DNA of 64,000 nucleotides from Alicyclobacillus_A sp963788285 (GTDB taxonomy: Bacteria > Bacillota > Bacilli > Alicyclobacillales > Alicyclobacillaceae), in assembly GCA_963788285.1 (NCBI GenBank), contig CAWBGB010000007.1, positions 1 to 64,000 on the forward strand. Reading direction: 5' to 3'. Positions 43,755-52,710 of this stretch are shown piece after piece (positions within the stretch are counted from its first letter, which is position 1; every line of letters begins with the position of its first letter). The position numbers and the translations under genes were made by a program. A model generated the notes under the pieces. That model was not told the origin of the DNA. It made no database searches and saw only the letters and a program-made list of their open reading frames with translations.

Positions 43755-44753
43755 TTAACCCAGTGTGTGTGAGCCTTGAGCGTTTCCGTACGTGAAACAC
43801 TGGTAGGCAGCTCCAACGACCCCCGCGTCTGACCCATGCGTGGATAGGGCAATCTGGACTGGATCCACAAGGGACCGCAAACCGAGCATTCGGACCTGCC
43901 GATCCACCAGAGCGCGCAGCCATTCGCCGTCTTCCATCACACCACCTCCGAACACGACGATGGTGGGATTGAATGTGTGGATGAGGGTCACCACACCGAA
44001 CGCCAATGCCTGCACTGTTTCCGAGATGACGGCGGCAGCCAGGGGATCGCCTTCCATGAACCACTGAAACACGGCACGACTGGTCACGCCGTCCGGATTC
44101 CTTTGATACGCACGAACAGATGGCGTGTCAGCGCTAGTGACTGCTAGCGCCAACTGTTGCTTCATCCGCCGTGCGATGGCGACACCGGATACGTACGCCT
44201 CTAGACATCCGCGAAACCCGCAGTTGCACACCGGCCCGTTCATGTCCACCGTGATGTGCCCGAGTTCACAGGCGCCGCCCCACGCACCACGCACCAGGTT
44301 GCCCCCCGAAATGACGCCGCCTCCGACGCCTGTTCCCAGTGCCAGGCAGACCATGTCGTCATGCCCTTTGGCCACGCCAAACGCCCTTTCCGCGAGTGCC
44401 ATGACGTTCACGTCGTTGTCTATCCACACAGGCAACTCGTACAATTCAGAAAGTATGTCGCGCAGTGGAACGTCGTTCCAATCGGGGATGTTGGTAGTTC
44501 CGGAGAGGACTCGCCCGTGCGCAAAATCAATCTGACCTGCCGTGCCAATCCCGATCCCGGACAGCGGTTGTACACCGAGTCTCGTGGCCTCATTGAGAAG
44601 CTCATTCAGGAGAAGGCGCAGCGACTGCAACACGGCATGCCGACCCTCCTCCGGGGTCAGGACCGTTTTCCGGGTCACAATACGCCCTTCTCGATGAACA
44701 ATCGCCCCGGCGATTTTGGTAGCGCCGATATCAATCCCAATACTGTACTCCAT
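43755..44753 (-). CDS. ROK-family sugar kinase
   Basis: 332 residues. ATP site IGIDIGATKIAGAIV (5-19), sugar-binding and catalytic NDVNVMALAE with IDND (111-114), LGTGVGGGVI (139-148), ELGH (163-166), and the zinc motif CNCGFRGCLEAY (176-187) complete the ROK signature. There is no N-terminal DNA-binding domain, so it is an enzyme (glucokinase-like) rather than a repressor. It phosphorylates the sugar handled by this operon, probably at C6; identity unknown. Confidence 0.92.
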   Translation of the reverse strand: MEYSIGIDIGATKIAGAIVHREGRIVTRKTVLTPEEGRHAVLQSLRLLLNELLNEATRLGVQPLSGIGIGTAGQIDFAHGRVLSGTTNIPDWNDVPLRDILSELYELPVWIDNDVNVMALAERAFGVAKGHDDMVCLALGTGVGGGVISGGNLVRGAWGGACELGHITVDMNGPVCNCGFRGCLEAYVSGVAIARRMKQQLALAVTSADTPSVRAYQRNPDGVTSRAVFQWFMEGDPLAAAVISETVQALAFGVVTLIHTFNPTIVVFGGGVMEDGEWLRALVDRQVRMLGLRSLVDPVQIALSTHGSDAGVVGAAYQCFTYGNAQGSHTLG

Positions 44754-44773
44754 AGGCCATCACACTCTCTCCG

Positions 44774-45613
44774 CTACAGCGTGCGCAGGATTTCCACCAG
44801 CTTGTCAATGCTCTCCGTCGATCCGCGCTTCGGCTCTTCCTCCCCTTCAAACTCGACCGTGAGCCACCCGTCGTAATTCACGTTTTTCAACGCACGGAGA
44901 ATGTACCGAAGATCCACTTCCCCTTCGCCGGCGATTTTGCCCACGTACTTCTCGCCGGTGGTGGATGCATACGCGTGACCTGGGTAATCGTCGTCCACCT
45001 TCTGGAAGTCCTTAAAGTGCACGTGAGCCACGTAATCCTTGAGCTTATCGATGGCCTCGCTTGGATTCTCTCCGACCAACAGGAAGTTGCCCGTGTCGAA
45101 CGTGGACCGAAGCGCCGGCGAGCCCACCGCTTCAATCACTTCCCGCACTTGATCCGCCTTGCCAGCGAACAATCCGTGGTTTTCCAGACAGAGGGTAATA
45201 CCCTGAGCCTGCGCGTACTCTGCCGCTTTCTTCAGTCCCCTGATAATCTGGGACTTGGCTTGTTCAAAGGACGTATCGCCCTCTTTATCCCCGGAGAAGA
45301 CACGCACCACCTTGGCGCCAAAGCGGACGGCCATGTCCACGGAGTCCGTGATGTCCTCCACTTGCTTCTGCCACCGCACTTCATCCGTGATGGCCAGGTT
45401 GTTACTAGCAGAGAAGCTCGCAACCTGTAGGTTGGTCCGCTGTAATGCCTGTTCCACCCGCGGAAGCTCCTCTTCTTTGTTGCGCCAAAAGAGGCTTAAC
45501 AGCTCGACCCCCTGTGCCTTCGTGGTGCTGACGAACTCAATGAAGTCGACCGTATCCCACGTCTTGTCGTACCAGTACTTATGGACACTCCACATACTCA
45601 GCGCAATCTTCAT
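44774..45613 (-). CDS. Sugar phosphate isomerase/epimerase (TIM barrel)
   Basis: 279 residues, second barrel of the operon. Metal-ligand strands: TLCLENHGLFAG (Glu), LRSTFDTGNFLLVGE (Asp), VAHVHFKDFQK (His) and WLTVEFEGEEEP (final Glu). The N-terminal IALSMWSVHKYWYDKTW is close to hydroxypyruvate-isomerase-like and IolE-type proteins. It follows the first Gfo gene by 15 bases and shares its transcript. Confidence 0.87.
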   Translation of the reverse strand: MKIALSMWSVHKYWYDKTWDTVDFIEFVSTTKAQGVELLSLFWRNKEEELPRVEQALQRTNLQVASFSASNNLAITDEVRWQKQVEDITDSVDMAVRFGAKVVRVFSGDKEGDTSFEQAKSQIIRGLKKAAEYAQAQGITLCLENHGLFAGKADQVREVIEAVGSPALRSTFDTGNFLLVGENPSEAIDKLKDYVAHVHFKDFQKVDDDYPGHAYASTTGEKYVGKIAGEGEVDLRYILRALKNVNYDGWLTVEFEGEEEPKRGSTESIDKLVEILRTL

Positions 45614-45628
45614 CGGTCTCCACTCCCG

Positions 45629-46699
45629 TCAGAATGTCATTTCTCGACCTTGCTCGGACGACTCCGCAATCGCGACAAGCATGCGTACCACGTCCCTCCC
45701 TTGCTGCACATCGCTACATGGGGTAGTACCGGTGTACACGCAGTCGAGGAAGTGGTCAATCTCCCGTTGATACAGGGGGCCCATCCCTACCGATGGCGTG
45801 GTACTGGTTAGCACGCCGTGGGCCGTGCTGTAGAAACGAAGCGGATGGAGTGAAATTCCACCTTTGGTTCCGAAGAGATCCACCTGCAACGCGTCGTCCT
45901 CCGGTCCGTTGATGGCCCACGAAACTTCCAGTTGCAGCACACTGCCGTTGGCAAAGCGAATAAAGGCGGTAGCAAAGTCCTCTGTGGTGTAAATCTCGTT
46001 GTTCTCGTTTCCCTGTGCCTTCGCCGCCCACGTTTGGACGAAGTCGAGCTTGTCGTTGCCAATGCCCTGGTACAAGAAACCGCTGACCGATTTGACCTCC
46101 GGCTTGCCCATCAGCCACCAGGTTAAGTCAAGCGCGTGCACGCCAATGTCGAGCAGCGGTCCGCCACCGGACACCGCTTTGTCGGTGAACCAGCCCTTTG
46201 GCGTGCCCCTCCGCCTCAAAATGCGCGTCTTTGTGTAATACACGTGTCCGAGGTCCCCCGCCTCCACATAACGCTTCATCACCGCTACGTCATCCCGGTA
46301 GCGGTGTGACATGCCCACCATCAGCACTTTGCCACTGTCAGCCACCTTGTCGGCCAGCGCCTGTGCCTGGTCCAACTGCGTGGCCATCGGTTTCTCAAGG
46401 AGCACATGGACGCCGGCGTCGAGTGCCTTCAACGCGAGATTCACGTGCGAGGTATTGGGTGTGCAAATGCTGACCGCGTCCAGTCTCTCGCTGGCCAGCA
46501 TCTCCTCGGCACTGCCGTACACACTGGGCTCAGGCCGGCCGGTCTCTTCGGCAAATACCGCAGCCGCAGCAGACACCCGCTCTACTTCAGGATCCGCAAA
46601 CGCCACAACCTCCACGTCCTGTCGGGTTGCGTAACTCGGCAAGTGCGCAGTGAGCGCAATGGATCCAACCCCGATGATTCCTATGCGCGTCTTCTCCAT
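45629..46699 (-). CDS. Gfo/Idh/MocA-family dehydrogenase
   Basis: 356 residues. GIIGVGSIALTAHLPSY (7-23) binds NAD(P); HVLLEKPMATQLDQAQAL has the EKP motif; GGPLLDIGVHALDLTWWLMG is the typical active-site helix with His. It is the first gene of the metabolic part of the operon, 400 bases downstream of the MFS gene, so it may have its own promoter. Confidence 0.9.
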   Translation of the reverse strand: MEKTRIGIIGVGSIALTAHLPSYATRQDVEVVAFADPEVERVSAAAAVFAEETGRPEPSVYGSAEEMLASERLDAVSICTPNTSHVNLALKALDAGVHVLLEKPMATQLDQAQALADKVADSGKVLMVGMSHRYRDDVAVMKRYVEAGDLGHVYYTKTRILRRRGTPKGWFTDKAVSGGGPLLDIGVHALDLTWWLMGKPEVKSVSGFLYQGIGNDKLDFVQTWAAKAQGNENNEIYTTEDFATAFIRFANGSVLQLEVSWAINGPEDDALQVDLFGTKGGISLHPLRFYSTAHGVLTSTTPSVGMGPLYQREIDHFLDCVYTGTTPCSDVQQGRDVVRMLVAIAESSEQGREMTF

Positions 46700-47103
46700 A
46701 TGTGCACCACCCTATCCGTTGTTGAATGAGCGATTGGCAACATTCCCCGTGTGTTTTTCAGCACGGCGACATGTTGCTTGCGTTTTGCAAACCGCTGGAA
46801 TGATTTCCATTCTTCTTTGATGCCTTTGATAATCGTTAGTAGGGTATATTCAATTCAAGATGGAGTAATCATGGATTGACACTGTTAGAGGTTCACGATT
46901 CGAACACGAATCCGTTGACTAATATTTCTGGAGCGGAATTAGTATCCATAAAAATACATTTTGTTGGATTTTTTCTTTACGGAGAGAGTAACTCAGCTGC
47001 AGATAGGTGTCAATACTCTTTCAATTCATAATAATATTAAATTTATATTTCCACTCAGGCCATTCGATGCGTGAGCGTTTAGGAGGTTTGTTGTAAAACC
47101 GCC
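46700..47103. other. Intergenic region with an operator-like palindrome
   Basis: GATTCG-AACA-CGAATC (46897-46912) is a perfect 6-4-6 palindrome. The segment around 46900-47050 is AT-rich (TTAATATTATTATGAATTG on the minus strand), a likely promoter for the dehydrogenase operon. No gene is supported here. The palindrome could be the RpiR-type regulator's site. Confidence 0.4.
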
Positions 47104-48291
47104 TTACCCGTATGCATCCCTTCCGCGCTTCACCATCCAGGTAAAACCGCCGAGACTAACGACGCAGATGACGAAAGCAACCGCATACATCACGCTTCCT
47201 CCACCTTTATCGAATATCGTGCCGCCCACGAGACTTCCTATAATCGCAGCAATTCCTGTGTTCGTGGCACTGTACACCATTTGGGCTGTGACGCGATTTG
47301 ACTCGTTGCTCACCCGTGCAGCCAGAGATATCCCCGCCGCCAGAGCGAGACCGAAGGAGGCGCCATGTAGAAGTTGCAACAGAGCAATAAGAACGGTGGA
47401 TGGGTGCAGGCAGAGAACAGCCCACCGGAATGCGAATACGGCGGTGGACAGCCACAGCACGCGAAGCGGCCCAATCTTTTGAATCAGTCGCCCGGACAGA
47501 AAGAAAAACGGCAATTCACTTATGGCCCCGAGTGCGTAAATGAGCCCCAGCCATGACTGAGGTCTCCCTAAATCTACGTAGTACAGCGAGAAAAAATTGC
47601 TGTTGATCCACTGCGTCACCGACATGAGAAACGACAGAATCAATATCTCAATAAACTGGGTGTTCCGCAGTACGCGGGACAGCCGATGAACCACTTGTGC
47701 CTCGCGCTGCCCCATCCACGGTCTGCTCGGGTAGCCTGCTAATCCCAACAAGGCCAGCGCAGTGGCAACCAGATAGGATGGAATGAGCGTATGAATGCCA
47801 AAATTCTGATACACGAGTGCAGCCATGTTCGCAGCAATGGCATATCCGAGCGATCCAAACATGCGGATTTTCCCGTACAGACGGATGCCCGTGCTGTACA
47901 CCGTCATGCTGTCAGACAATGGAATCAAGCCAGTCTGGAAAATAGCCATCAGCCCCGTCGCGAGTGTAAATGTCCAAACGCTGGTGAGATTCGGCAACAA
48001 CAGAACGGCCGCCAACGGCCCCATCACCATCCCGACGAAGAGGCTGCGCTTGGGTACATGGTAACGGTCGTTCAGCAAACCCCAAAGCGGCTGAGCAATC
48101 ATTCCTACCGTCGGGATGACGGCCAACACCCTTCCAATTTGGGTGTCGTTGAGGCCGTGAGATCTTAGAAACAAGCTATAGTACGGCGAAAAAACACCCA
48201 CTGTCGTGTAGAAGAGGAAATAATACATGGACATTCGAGCGTAGCGCGCCGGACCTACAGGGGCCACCGACTGCACGTTCACTTCTGACAT
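47104..48291 (-). CDS. MFS sugar/nucleoside-type transporter
   Basis: 395 residues from the ATG at 48291 (GGCGGGTACATGC upstream); an upstream in-frame start lies inside the regulator gene. Twelve spans. FYTTVGVFSPYYSLFLRSHGL at TM1, QPLWGLLNDRY (motif A-like) and YGKIRMFGSLGYAIA (the RLWGSxG motif) match the MFS_1-like / LacY-related group that imports oligosaccharides or phenylpropionate. Between a sugar-sensing regulator and sugar enzymes, carbohydrate uptake is likely. It starts 13 bases after the regulator stop. Confidence 0.85.
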   Translation of the reverse strand: MSEVNVQSVAPVGPARYARMSMYYFLFYTTVGVFSPYYSLFLRSHGLNDTQIGRVLAVIPTVGMIAQPLWGLLNDRYHVPKRSLFVGMVMGPLAAVLLLPNLTSVWTFTLATGLMAIFQTGLIPLSDSMTVYSTGIRLYGKIRMFGSLGYAIAANMAALVYQNFGIHTLIPSYLVATALALLGLAGYPSRPWMGQREAQVVHRLSRVLRNTQFIEILILSFLMSVTQWINSNFFSLYYVDLGRPQSWLGLIYALGAISELPFFFLSGRLIQKIGPLRVLWLSTAVFAFRWAVLCLHPSTVLIALLQLLHGASFGLALAAGISLAARVSNESNRVTAQMVYSATNTGIAAIIGSLVGGTIFDKGGGSVMYAVAFVICVVSLGGFTWMVKRGRDAYG

Positions 48292-48304
48292 GCATGTACC
48301 CGCC

Positions 48305-49165
48305 TTAGTAGATTTTATCAACCACACTTTTCGCCGTTCGCTCAAGGGCTGAAAACGCCGATTCCTTCATCCGCAGAGCCACGACGGTGGAGAGAATGTC
48401 GAGTAGATGGATCTGCGCCAGTTTCGACGCGAAAGCCCCCCCTTGCATGGGAGACTCTTTCGAGGCACCGAGCAGTGTGACGTCTGCGTAAGACGTAATG
48501 GGAGATCTGGCATGATTGGTGAGACAGATAATGAAAGCCCCGTTCTCCTTTGCGATGCGCATGGCGTCGACCAGGTCCTTCGTACTCCCCGATGTGGAGA
48601 TCCCTACGACAACATCGTTCTCATTGACCAACGCACAGTTCATAGCAATGACATGAGCATCGGACGCTGCGTCTGCGTTGAACCCGAGCCGCATGAATCG
48701 ATACTTGGCATCGTACGCGGTAATGCCGGAAGAGCCTACACCGAAAAAGAACAGACGCTTACCGCGGATCAGCGCGTCGGTCGCTTTCATCAGTTCGGAC
48801 TCCTGCAAGAGACTTTGCGTATCCTCCAGCGCCTTGACGTTGTACGAGGTAATTTTCTTCTTCATCGTTTCGAGGGTGTCCGATTCTTCCAGCTGTCCGT
48901 GCACGTGTTCGCTGGGGCTCACCAATTCCTGCGCGAGTGACAGCTTAAACTCCTGAAACCCACGAAAACCCAACTTTCGACAAAATCGGATGACGGTCGT
49001 CTCCCCCACTGCTGCTTTCTCGGCCAGGTCAGTGACGGAAGAATACACCGTGGTCTGCACATCCTCGAGGACCACGTCTGCAACTTTTTGCTCCGCCTTG
49101 GACAAAGAATTGTAGATGCTCTTCAACATAGCGATGGAACTGGATCCATTTGCGGTTTTCTTCAT
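48305..49165 (-). CDS. RpiR-family transcriptional regulator
   Basis: 286 residues from the ATG at 49165 (AGGGAGAAGACTGAG upstream). The N-terminal HTH_6 domain (about 8-85) has SSVTDLAEKAAVGETTVIRF and RKLGFRGFQEFKLSLA; the SIS domain (about 125-260) has RLFFFGVGSSGITAYDAKYR and DVVVGISTSGSTKDLVDA, which bind a phosphosugar. It heads the operon and most likely senses the phosphorylated product of the ROK kinase. Repressor or activator action cannot be told from sequence. Confidence 0.92.
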   Translation of the reverse strand: MKKTANGSSSIAMLKSIYNSLSKAEQKVADVVLEDVQTTVYSSVTDLAEKAAVGETTVIRFCRKLGFRGFQEFKLSLAQELVSPSEHVHGQLEESDTLETMKKKITSYNVKALEDTQSLLQESELMKATDALIRGKRLFFFGVGSSGITAYDAKYRFMRLGFNADAASDAHVIAMNCALVNENDVVVGISTSGSTKDLVDAMRIAKENGAFIICLTNHARSPITSYADVTLLGASKESPMQGGAFASKLAQIHLLDILSTVVALRMKESAFSALERTAKSVVDKIY

Positions 49166-49418
49166 CTCAGTCTTCTCCCTTGTCTCTTCCCGACTCCACC
49201 CAATACAGGGTCTACACTCACGCACTATCCCAAAGTCCCTGTCGGCGGCTTGTGAAGGCGCTTGCATCAGTAGTTACCGTTACTCACGCTGACAGCTTGC
49301 GCGCAACGAATGGATTGTTACAAAGAATAATACCACTCTAATGACTAGTTGTGGTGAAATATTCCCGTTGTTCACGCAAGGTGTTCAGTCTCCATCACAG
49401 TTTCCAACCGTTTACCAT

Positions 49419-49466
49419 TAGAAAATTATCACACTGTTTAGTATAATAAAGGTAAAGCGCTTGCGA
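49419..49466 (+). promoter_or_regulatory. SigA-type promoter overlapped by a cre-like site
   Basis: TTAGAA (49419-49424) and TATAAT (49442-49447) are 17 bases apart. GGTAAAGCGCTTGCGA, close to the catabolite response element consensus, begins 3 bases after the -10 box. CcpA binding there would block transcription of the 166-residue gene downstream. Divergent orientation means the RpiR operon could share it. Confidence 0.55.
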
Positions 49467-49499
49467 GCGGTGCCACTCTATGAAAGGTTGTGAATAGGC

Positions 49500-50000
49500 A
49501 TGTCTACAACAGACATTCTACCGTTAGAAGATTTTCGAAAACTCCCAAAGAACGAACAAAAAGACTTACTCCTGGATTGGAGAAACCGCTTTAAGACCAA
49601 AGATATCCAACACAAGTGGGGTCTTGATCCGAACGGTTTCTACAAGATTTTGCATGAGCTTGGAGTTCCAACAAGGACGAGAACCACCATTCCCTGGGAT
49701 CTGCCCAAACCAACGGCCACCAAGCTTTCCGACTTGCCCAGCTACAGGCAAAAGGTCCATGCAGCAGGCTCGCCCACGTCGCAGACGTCTGCAAATCCAG
49801 ATTCCGGGACTTCCACTAATTCATCCGGTACTGTGTCGATTGATATGGAACAAACAGATGCCCGGAAGAGCCTGAATGTGACCATTCAAGGCGTTTTTGA
49901 CGGGGAGATATTGTCCGCAAAACTGGAAGGCATTGCTCGCCTCTTGGAGCGCTCTTCGGATAAATATTCCATCGAGTTCCGATTGAAGGACATACTATAA
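49500..50000 (+). CDS. Hypothetical protein with possible N-terminal HTH
   Basis: 166 residues, unrecognised. Residues 10-60 look helical; KDIQHKWGLDPNGFYKILHE resembles a helix-turn-helix. A Ser/Thr/Pro-rich linker (about 70-112) leads to a compact C-terminal domain: SLNVTIQGVFDGEILSAKLE followed by GIARLLE and YSIEFRLKDIL. This layout suggests a small DNA-binding protein with a ligand or dimer domain. It has its own promoter with a cre-like site and its own terminator. Confidence 0.6.
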   Translation: MSTTDILPLEDFRKLPKNEQKDLLLDWRNRFKTKDIQHKWGLDPNGFYKILHELGVPTRTRTTIPWDLPKPTATKLSDLPSYRQKVHAAGSPTSQTSANPDSGTSTNSSGTVSIDMEQTDARKSLNVTIQGVFDGEILSAKLEGIARLLERSSDKYSIEFRLKDIL

Positions 50001-50012
50001 TGAAACCAAGCC

Positions 50013-50040
50013 AACCGGGGGAACACCCCGGTTCGTGTTT
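50013..50040 (+). terminator. Terminator
   Basis: AACCGGGG and CCCCGGTT with a five-base loop, then CGTGTTTG, directly after the 166-residue gene. Confidence 0.75.
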
Positions 50041-50090
50041 GTTACCATCTACGTGCACCATGGACAGTCATCAAGGAGGAGAGCATCGAC

Positions 50091-50753
50091 GTGGCGGAAT
50101 TACCCATCCTGGAGCAACTTGAACGGGTCTTAAAGGATTGGATTCCTGAAACGGCTTCCATCGCGGTGGCAGATCATAATGAGTACGTTTACTACGCACC
50201 GGGAGAGTACGACTTGCGCATTCATCCGGGTGAGCCCGTTCGTCCCGGAAGTGTGGCGGATAGGGTCTTTCGAGAGCGGACGCGCGTGGCATCCGATGTG
50301 GACTCGTCCGTGTTTGGTATTCCCTATTACGGCATGGGGTACCCGCTTCAGTCTGCGTCCGGCCAGCTCTCTGCACTCACTGTCATTTTGCCTCCCAACC
50401 GCAGACTCCAGCAACAGCCTCTTCATTTCGTCATGGGGCAGCTGGACAACACGTGGATACCCACCCGGGTGGAGGATATTGCGTACTTCGAAAGTTACGA
50501 CAAGAAGACCTGGCTGTACACCGAAGATCTCACTTTAACCACAAACCATACGCTGCAATCCCTTGAGGCTCAATTGCCGAAGAGGCAGTTTCTCCGAATC
50601 CACCGTTCTTACATCGTGAACATTTCGTTTATCCAGTCAATTTATCGCGATGCACGCTCAAACTTAGTGGTCAGCTTGAAGCACCCTTCAAAACCACACT
50701 TAACGGTCGGACAATCCCATGTCAGGTACGTGCGGGAGATTCTGGGGTTTTAG
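50091..50753 (+). CDS. LytTR-type DNA-binding regulator
   Basis: 220 residues from a GTG at 50091 behind AAGGAGGAGAGCATCGAC. The C-terminal LytTR domain (about 120-218) shows VEDIAYFESYDKKTWLYT, then LPKRQFLRIHRSYIVNISFI, the core of the family. The N-terminal 115 residues form a sensor-like domain (SIAVADHNEYVYYAPG, GIPYYGMGYPL) with no receiver domain, so it is not a classical response regulator; it probably senses a small molecule directly. Its target may be the convergent 242-residue gene or distant genes. Confidence 0.85.
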   Translation: MAELPILEQLERVLKDWIPETASIAVADHNEYVYYAPGEYDLRIHPGEPVRPGSVADRVFRERTRVASDVDSSVFGIPYYGMGYPLQSASGQLSALTVILPPNRRLQQQPLHFVMGQLDNTWIPTRVEDIAYFESYDKKTWLYTEDLTLTTNHTLQSLEAQLPKRQFLRIHRSYIVNISFIQSIYRDARSNLVVSLKHPSKPHLTVGQSHVRYVREILGF

Positions 50754-50777
50754 CAGATCAACGATTTGCTCAAACAG

Positions 50778-51506
50778 TCAACGCTGAATTGCGTAGTACC
50801 GCTTGAAATCCAACATGTGGGCCATGTAACCCGCAATCACGGCAAGATTGAAAATCACATCCAGGGTCGCGTAGCCAGTATCCACGCGGATGTCATCTGC
50901 CGACCACTGATCAAGGGCCGTGAGAATCGCCTGTTTTCGACAGGCCAGTGCCGCGTTCATGGTGCTGGTGGTCCACCGGAAGAAGCCGCTCACTTCTCGT
51001 AATAACGGCAGAGCCAGGTAGAATCCCTCACCTGGTTTCGGGTGATGTTGGTTGCCAAAATGAAGTTCCTGTTCCCTTCGGGATAAATACGTCGAGTAAG
51101 AGCGGGTATGTTTACGAATCTTCTGGAGAATGAACTGATGGTTGCCGTACACGTCCGCGTCCGCCTCCAATAGGCATACCGCGGCCACAAAATCCGCGAC
51201 GACCTGCATCCCCCAAAGACGCAAGCTGGCCAGAATGGTTTCTGCCTTCATGTCTTGATCCACTGGCCTGCGCAACACTTTGTACAACATATCTCCCACT
51301 TCTCTGCGCGTGCTCCATTCACTCGTGTAGCTCCTGCAATAATCGACAAGGCCGGGCCATTTGTCAGCGTAGAAGGCTTCAACGTTCGGTTTAACCCCCT
51401 CAAAAAGAACAAGCTTCCCGGCGTCATCCATCGCAAAGAGTTGCGCACTGTACGCTTGAAACTCCTCCGGCGAAGTGAATGTGTTAAATGTGGCCAATCT
51501 TGGCAC
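50778..51506 (-). CDS. Unrecognised 242-residue helical protein
   Basis: A helical protein of good composition, with RREVGDMLYKVLRRPVDQDM, QVVADFVAAVCLLEADADVY and a C-terminal stretch ending LAVIAGYMAHMLDFKRYYA. I cannot place it in a family. The start GTG has AAGGGG very close; a TTG four codons later has better spacing. It converges with the LytTR gene and has no other partner. Confidence 0.6.
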   Translation of the reverse strand: MPRLATFNTFTSPEEFQAYSAQLFAMDDAGKLVLFEGVKPNVEAFYADKWPGLVDYCRSYTSEWSTRREVGDMLYKVLRRPVDQDMKAETILASLRLWGMQVVADFVAAVCLLEADADVYGNHQFILQKIRKHTRSYSTYLSRREQELHFGNQHHPKPGEGFYLALPLLREVSGFFRWTTSTMNAALACRKQAILTALDQWSADDIRVDTGYATLDVIFNLAVIAGYMAHMLDFKRYYAIQR

Positions 51507-52045
51507 CGCCCCTTACCAAATCGCTCAACCTCATTACAGATATGTCGCTGTCTGGTGTATATGAATAGGTTTCGCGAATGAGCCTGGTATTGCGTGGGTC
51601 AAACCGTGTGTTCTTCCATTCTAAGCGTTGATGTTTCAGCTCTATTATCGACGTCTTAAACAAGAGGTTTGAAACAGATTTCACGAAGGTAAACAGGCTG
51701 TTTTTCGTTCAAAGGGAGGATGACATAATCAATCATAAGGAGATAGCAAAGGCCGGTCGTTCCCATAATGAGGCTGTCCCCAAACCGATCGTAAGATGGG
51801 ATGATGTGGACAGCCGCCTGGTCGTGGAGCGCCAGCTCCACATGTCGGTACAGCAACCAACTGCAAGTAAACTAGTACAAACGCCTAAACGAGGATGACT
51901 TCAGACTGAAGATAGCCTGAAAAAAGATTGCTGAGGATATTGCAGCATTGAAAAACCTTGGTTTGACGCAGGAACAAATCATGAACGGGTTGAAAGTTCA
52001 AGTTGACGTGTTTTTCCGGGATGAAAATAAGGAGGCCGATCAGCG
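51507..52045. other. Region of gene fragments
   Basis: A plus-strand open frame ending at 51898 reads DDIINHKEIAKAGRSHNEAV and PIVRWDDVDSRLVVERQLH without a proper start. A second frame, ending at 52048 and overlapping the next gene by ATGA, reads KKIAEDIAALKNLGLTQEQI; a TTG start is possible. Both look like small accessory or phage-type genes in decay. Confidence 0.35.
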
Positions 52046-52384
52046 ATGAGTGAGGGGCGCGTGTTGAGAGAGGAAGAGTTACGAGAATTAGACGAGTTTG
52101 TAAAAAGAAACGATATATATGACTTCGACGACATTGTGTCGTTACAAGAATGTTACGACGATGATGTGAGTGCTCTCATCGCCACAATCCGAGACCGCGA
52201 CAAGACGATAGCGGAGTATCGTGAAGCATACGATAAGGTTCTGAACCACCTGTATGCTGAAAATCTGCAATTAGAAGCGGAGATTAAACGGTTGCGCGAG
52301 GATGTAAAGCAAGTCGTGTTTTTCTTGACAGAAGGTGCGTATCAGCAAGCAGAATTTAAAGCGCGTCAAATCTTCGGAGAATGA
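52046..52384 (+). CDS. Hypothetical coiled-coil protein
   Basis: 112 residues from the ATG at 52046 behind AAGGAGGCCGATCAGCG. Acidic N-terminus (ELRELDEFVKRNDIYDFDD) followed by a long predicted coiled coil (ATIRDRDKTIAEYREAYDK, ENLQLEAEIKRLREDVKQ). No family recognised. Its strong ribosome site supports a real gene. It lies at the edge of an accessory segment with an integrase remnant. Confidence 0.6.
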   Translation: MSEGRVLREEELRELDEFVKRNDIYDFDDIVSLQECYDDDVSALIATIRDRDKTIAEYREAYDKVLNHLYAENLQLEAEIKRLREDVKQVVFFLTEGAYQQAEFKARQIFGE

Positions 52385-52503
52385 ATGCAACAAAATCACA
52401 TTCTGTTGCATTAGGGGCAATCCCCATTTTTCCGTACCACACACGGAATTTTACCCACGTTTTATTTCATCCACAGATTGGCTCGGCGCTGAATGCAACA
52501 AAT
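52383..52503. repeat. Inverted and direct copies of an AATGCAACA motif
   Basis: AATGCAACA (52383-52391) and TGTTGCATT (52403-52411) form a perfect 9-bp inverted repeat, and GAATGCAACAAA recurs directly about 110 bases later (near 52492). They flank the small space before the integrase remnant and may be part of a recombination site or regulator site. Confidence 0.5.
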
Positions 52504-52549
52504 CGAATGACTATCACCAATAAGGTACATTCGGACGAGGAGGGTCGAT

Positions 52550-52710
52550 ATGGAACTTGTTCAGCCGATTAAGGACAAGAAACAGATTGAATCCATGAAG
52601 AAGATCCTCAGACAAGTCTACGCGACCACTGTTTATTCGTTCTCGGAATCAATAGCGGCCTACGGGTTAGTGACCTGTTGAACCTGACCATCGAGGATGG
52701 TACGTCCCTT
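52550..52710 (+). pseudogene. N-terminal fragment of a tyrosine recombinase (integrase)
   Basis: ATG at 52550 behind GAGGAGGGTCGAT. Reads MELVQPIKDKKQIESMKKIL, then after a frame change LFVLGINSGLRVSDLLNLTI, which contains the first catalytic Arg motif of phage-type integrases (GLRxSDLLxL). After EDG the similarity ends near 52705. The rest of the catalytic domain (HxxR, Tyr) is absent, so it is inactive. Confidence 0.8.
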
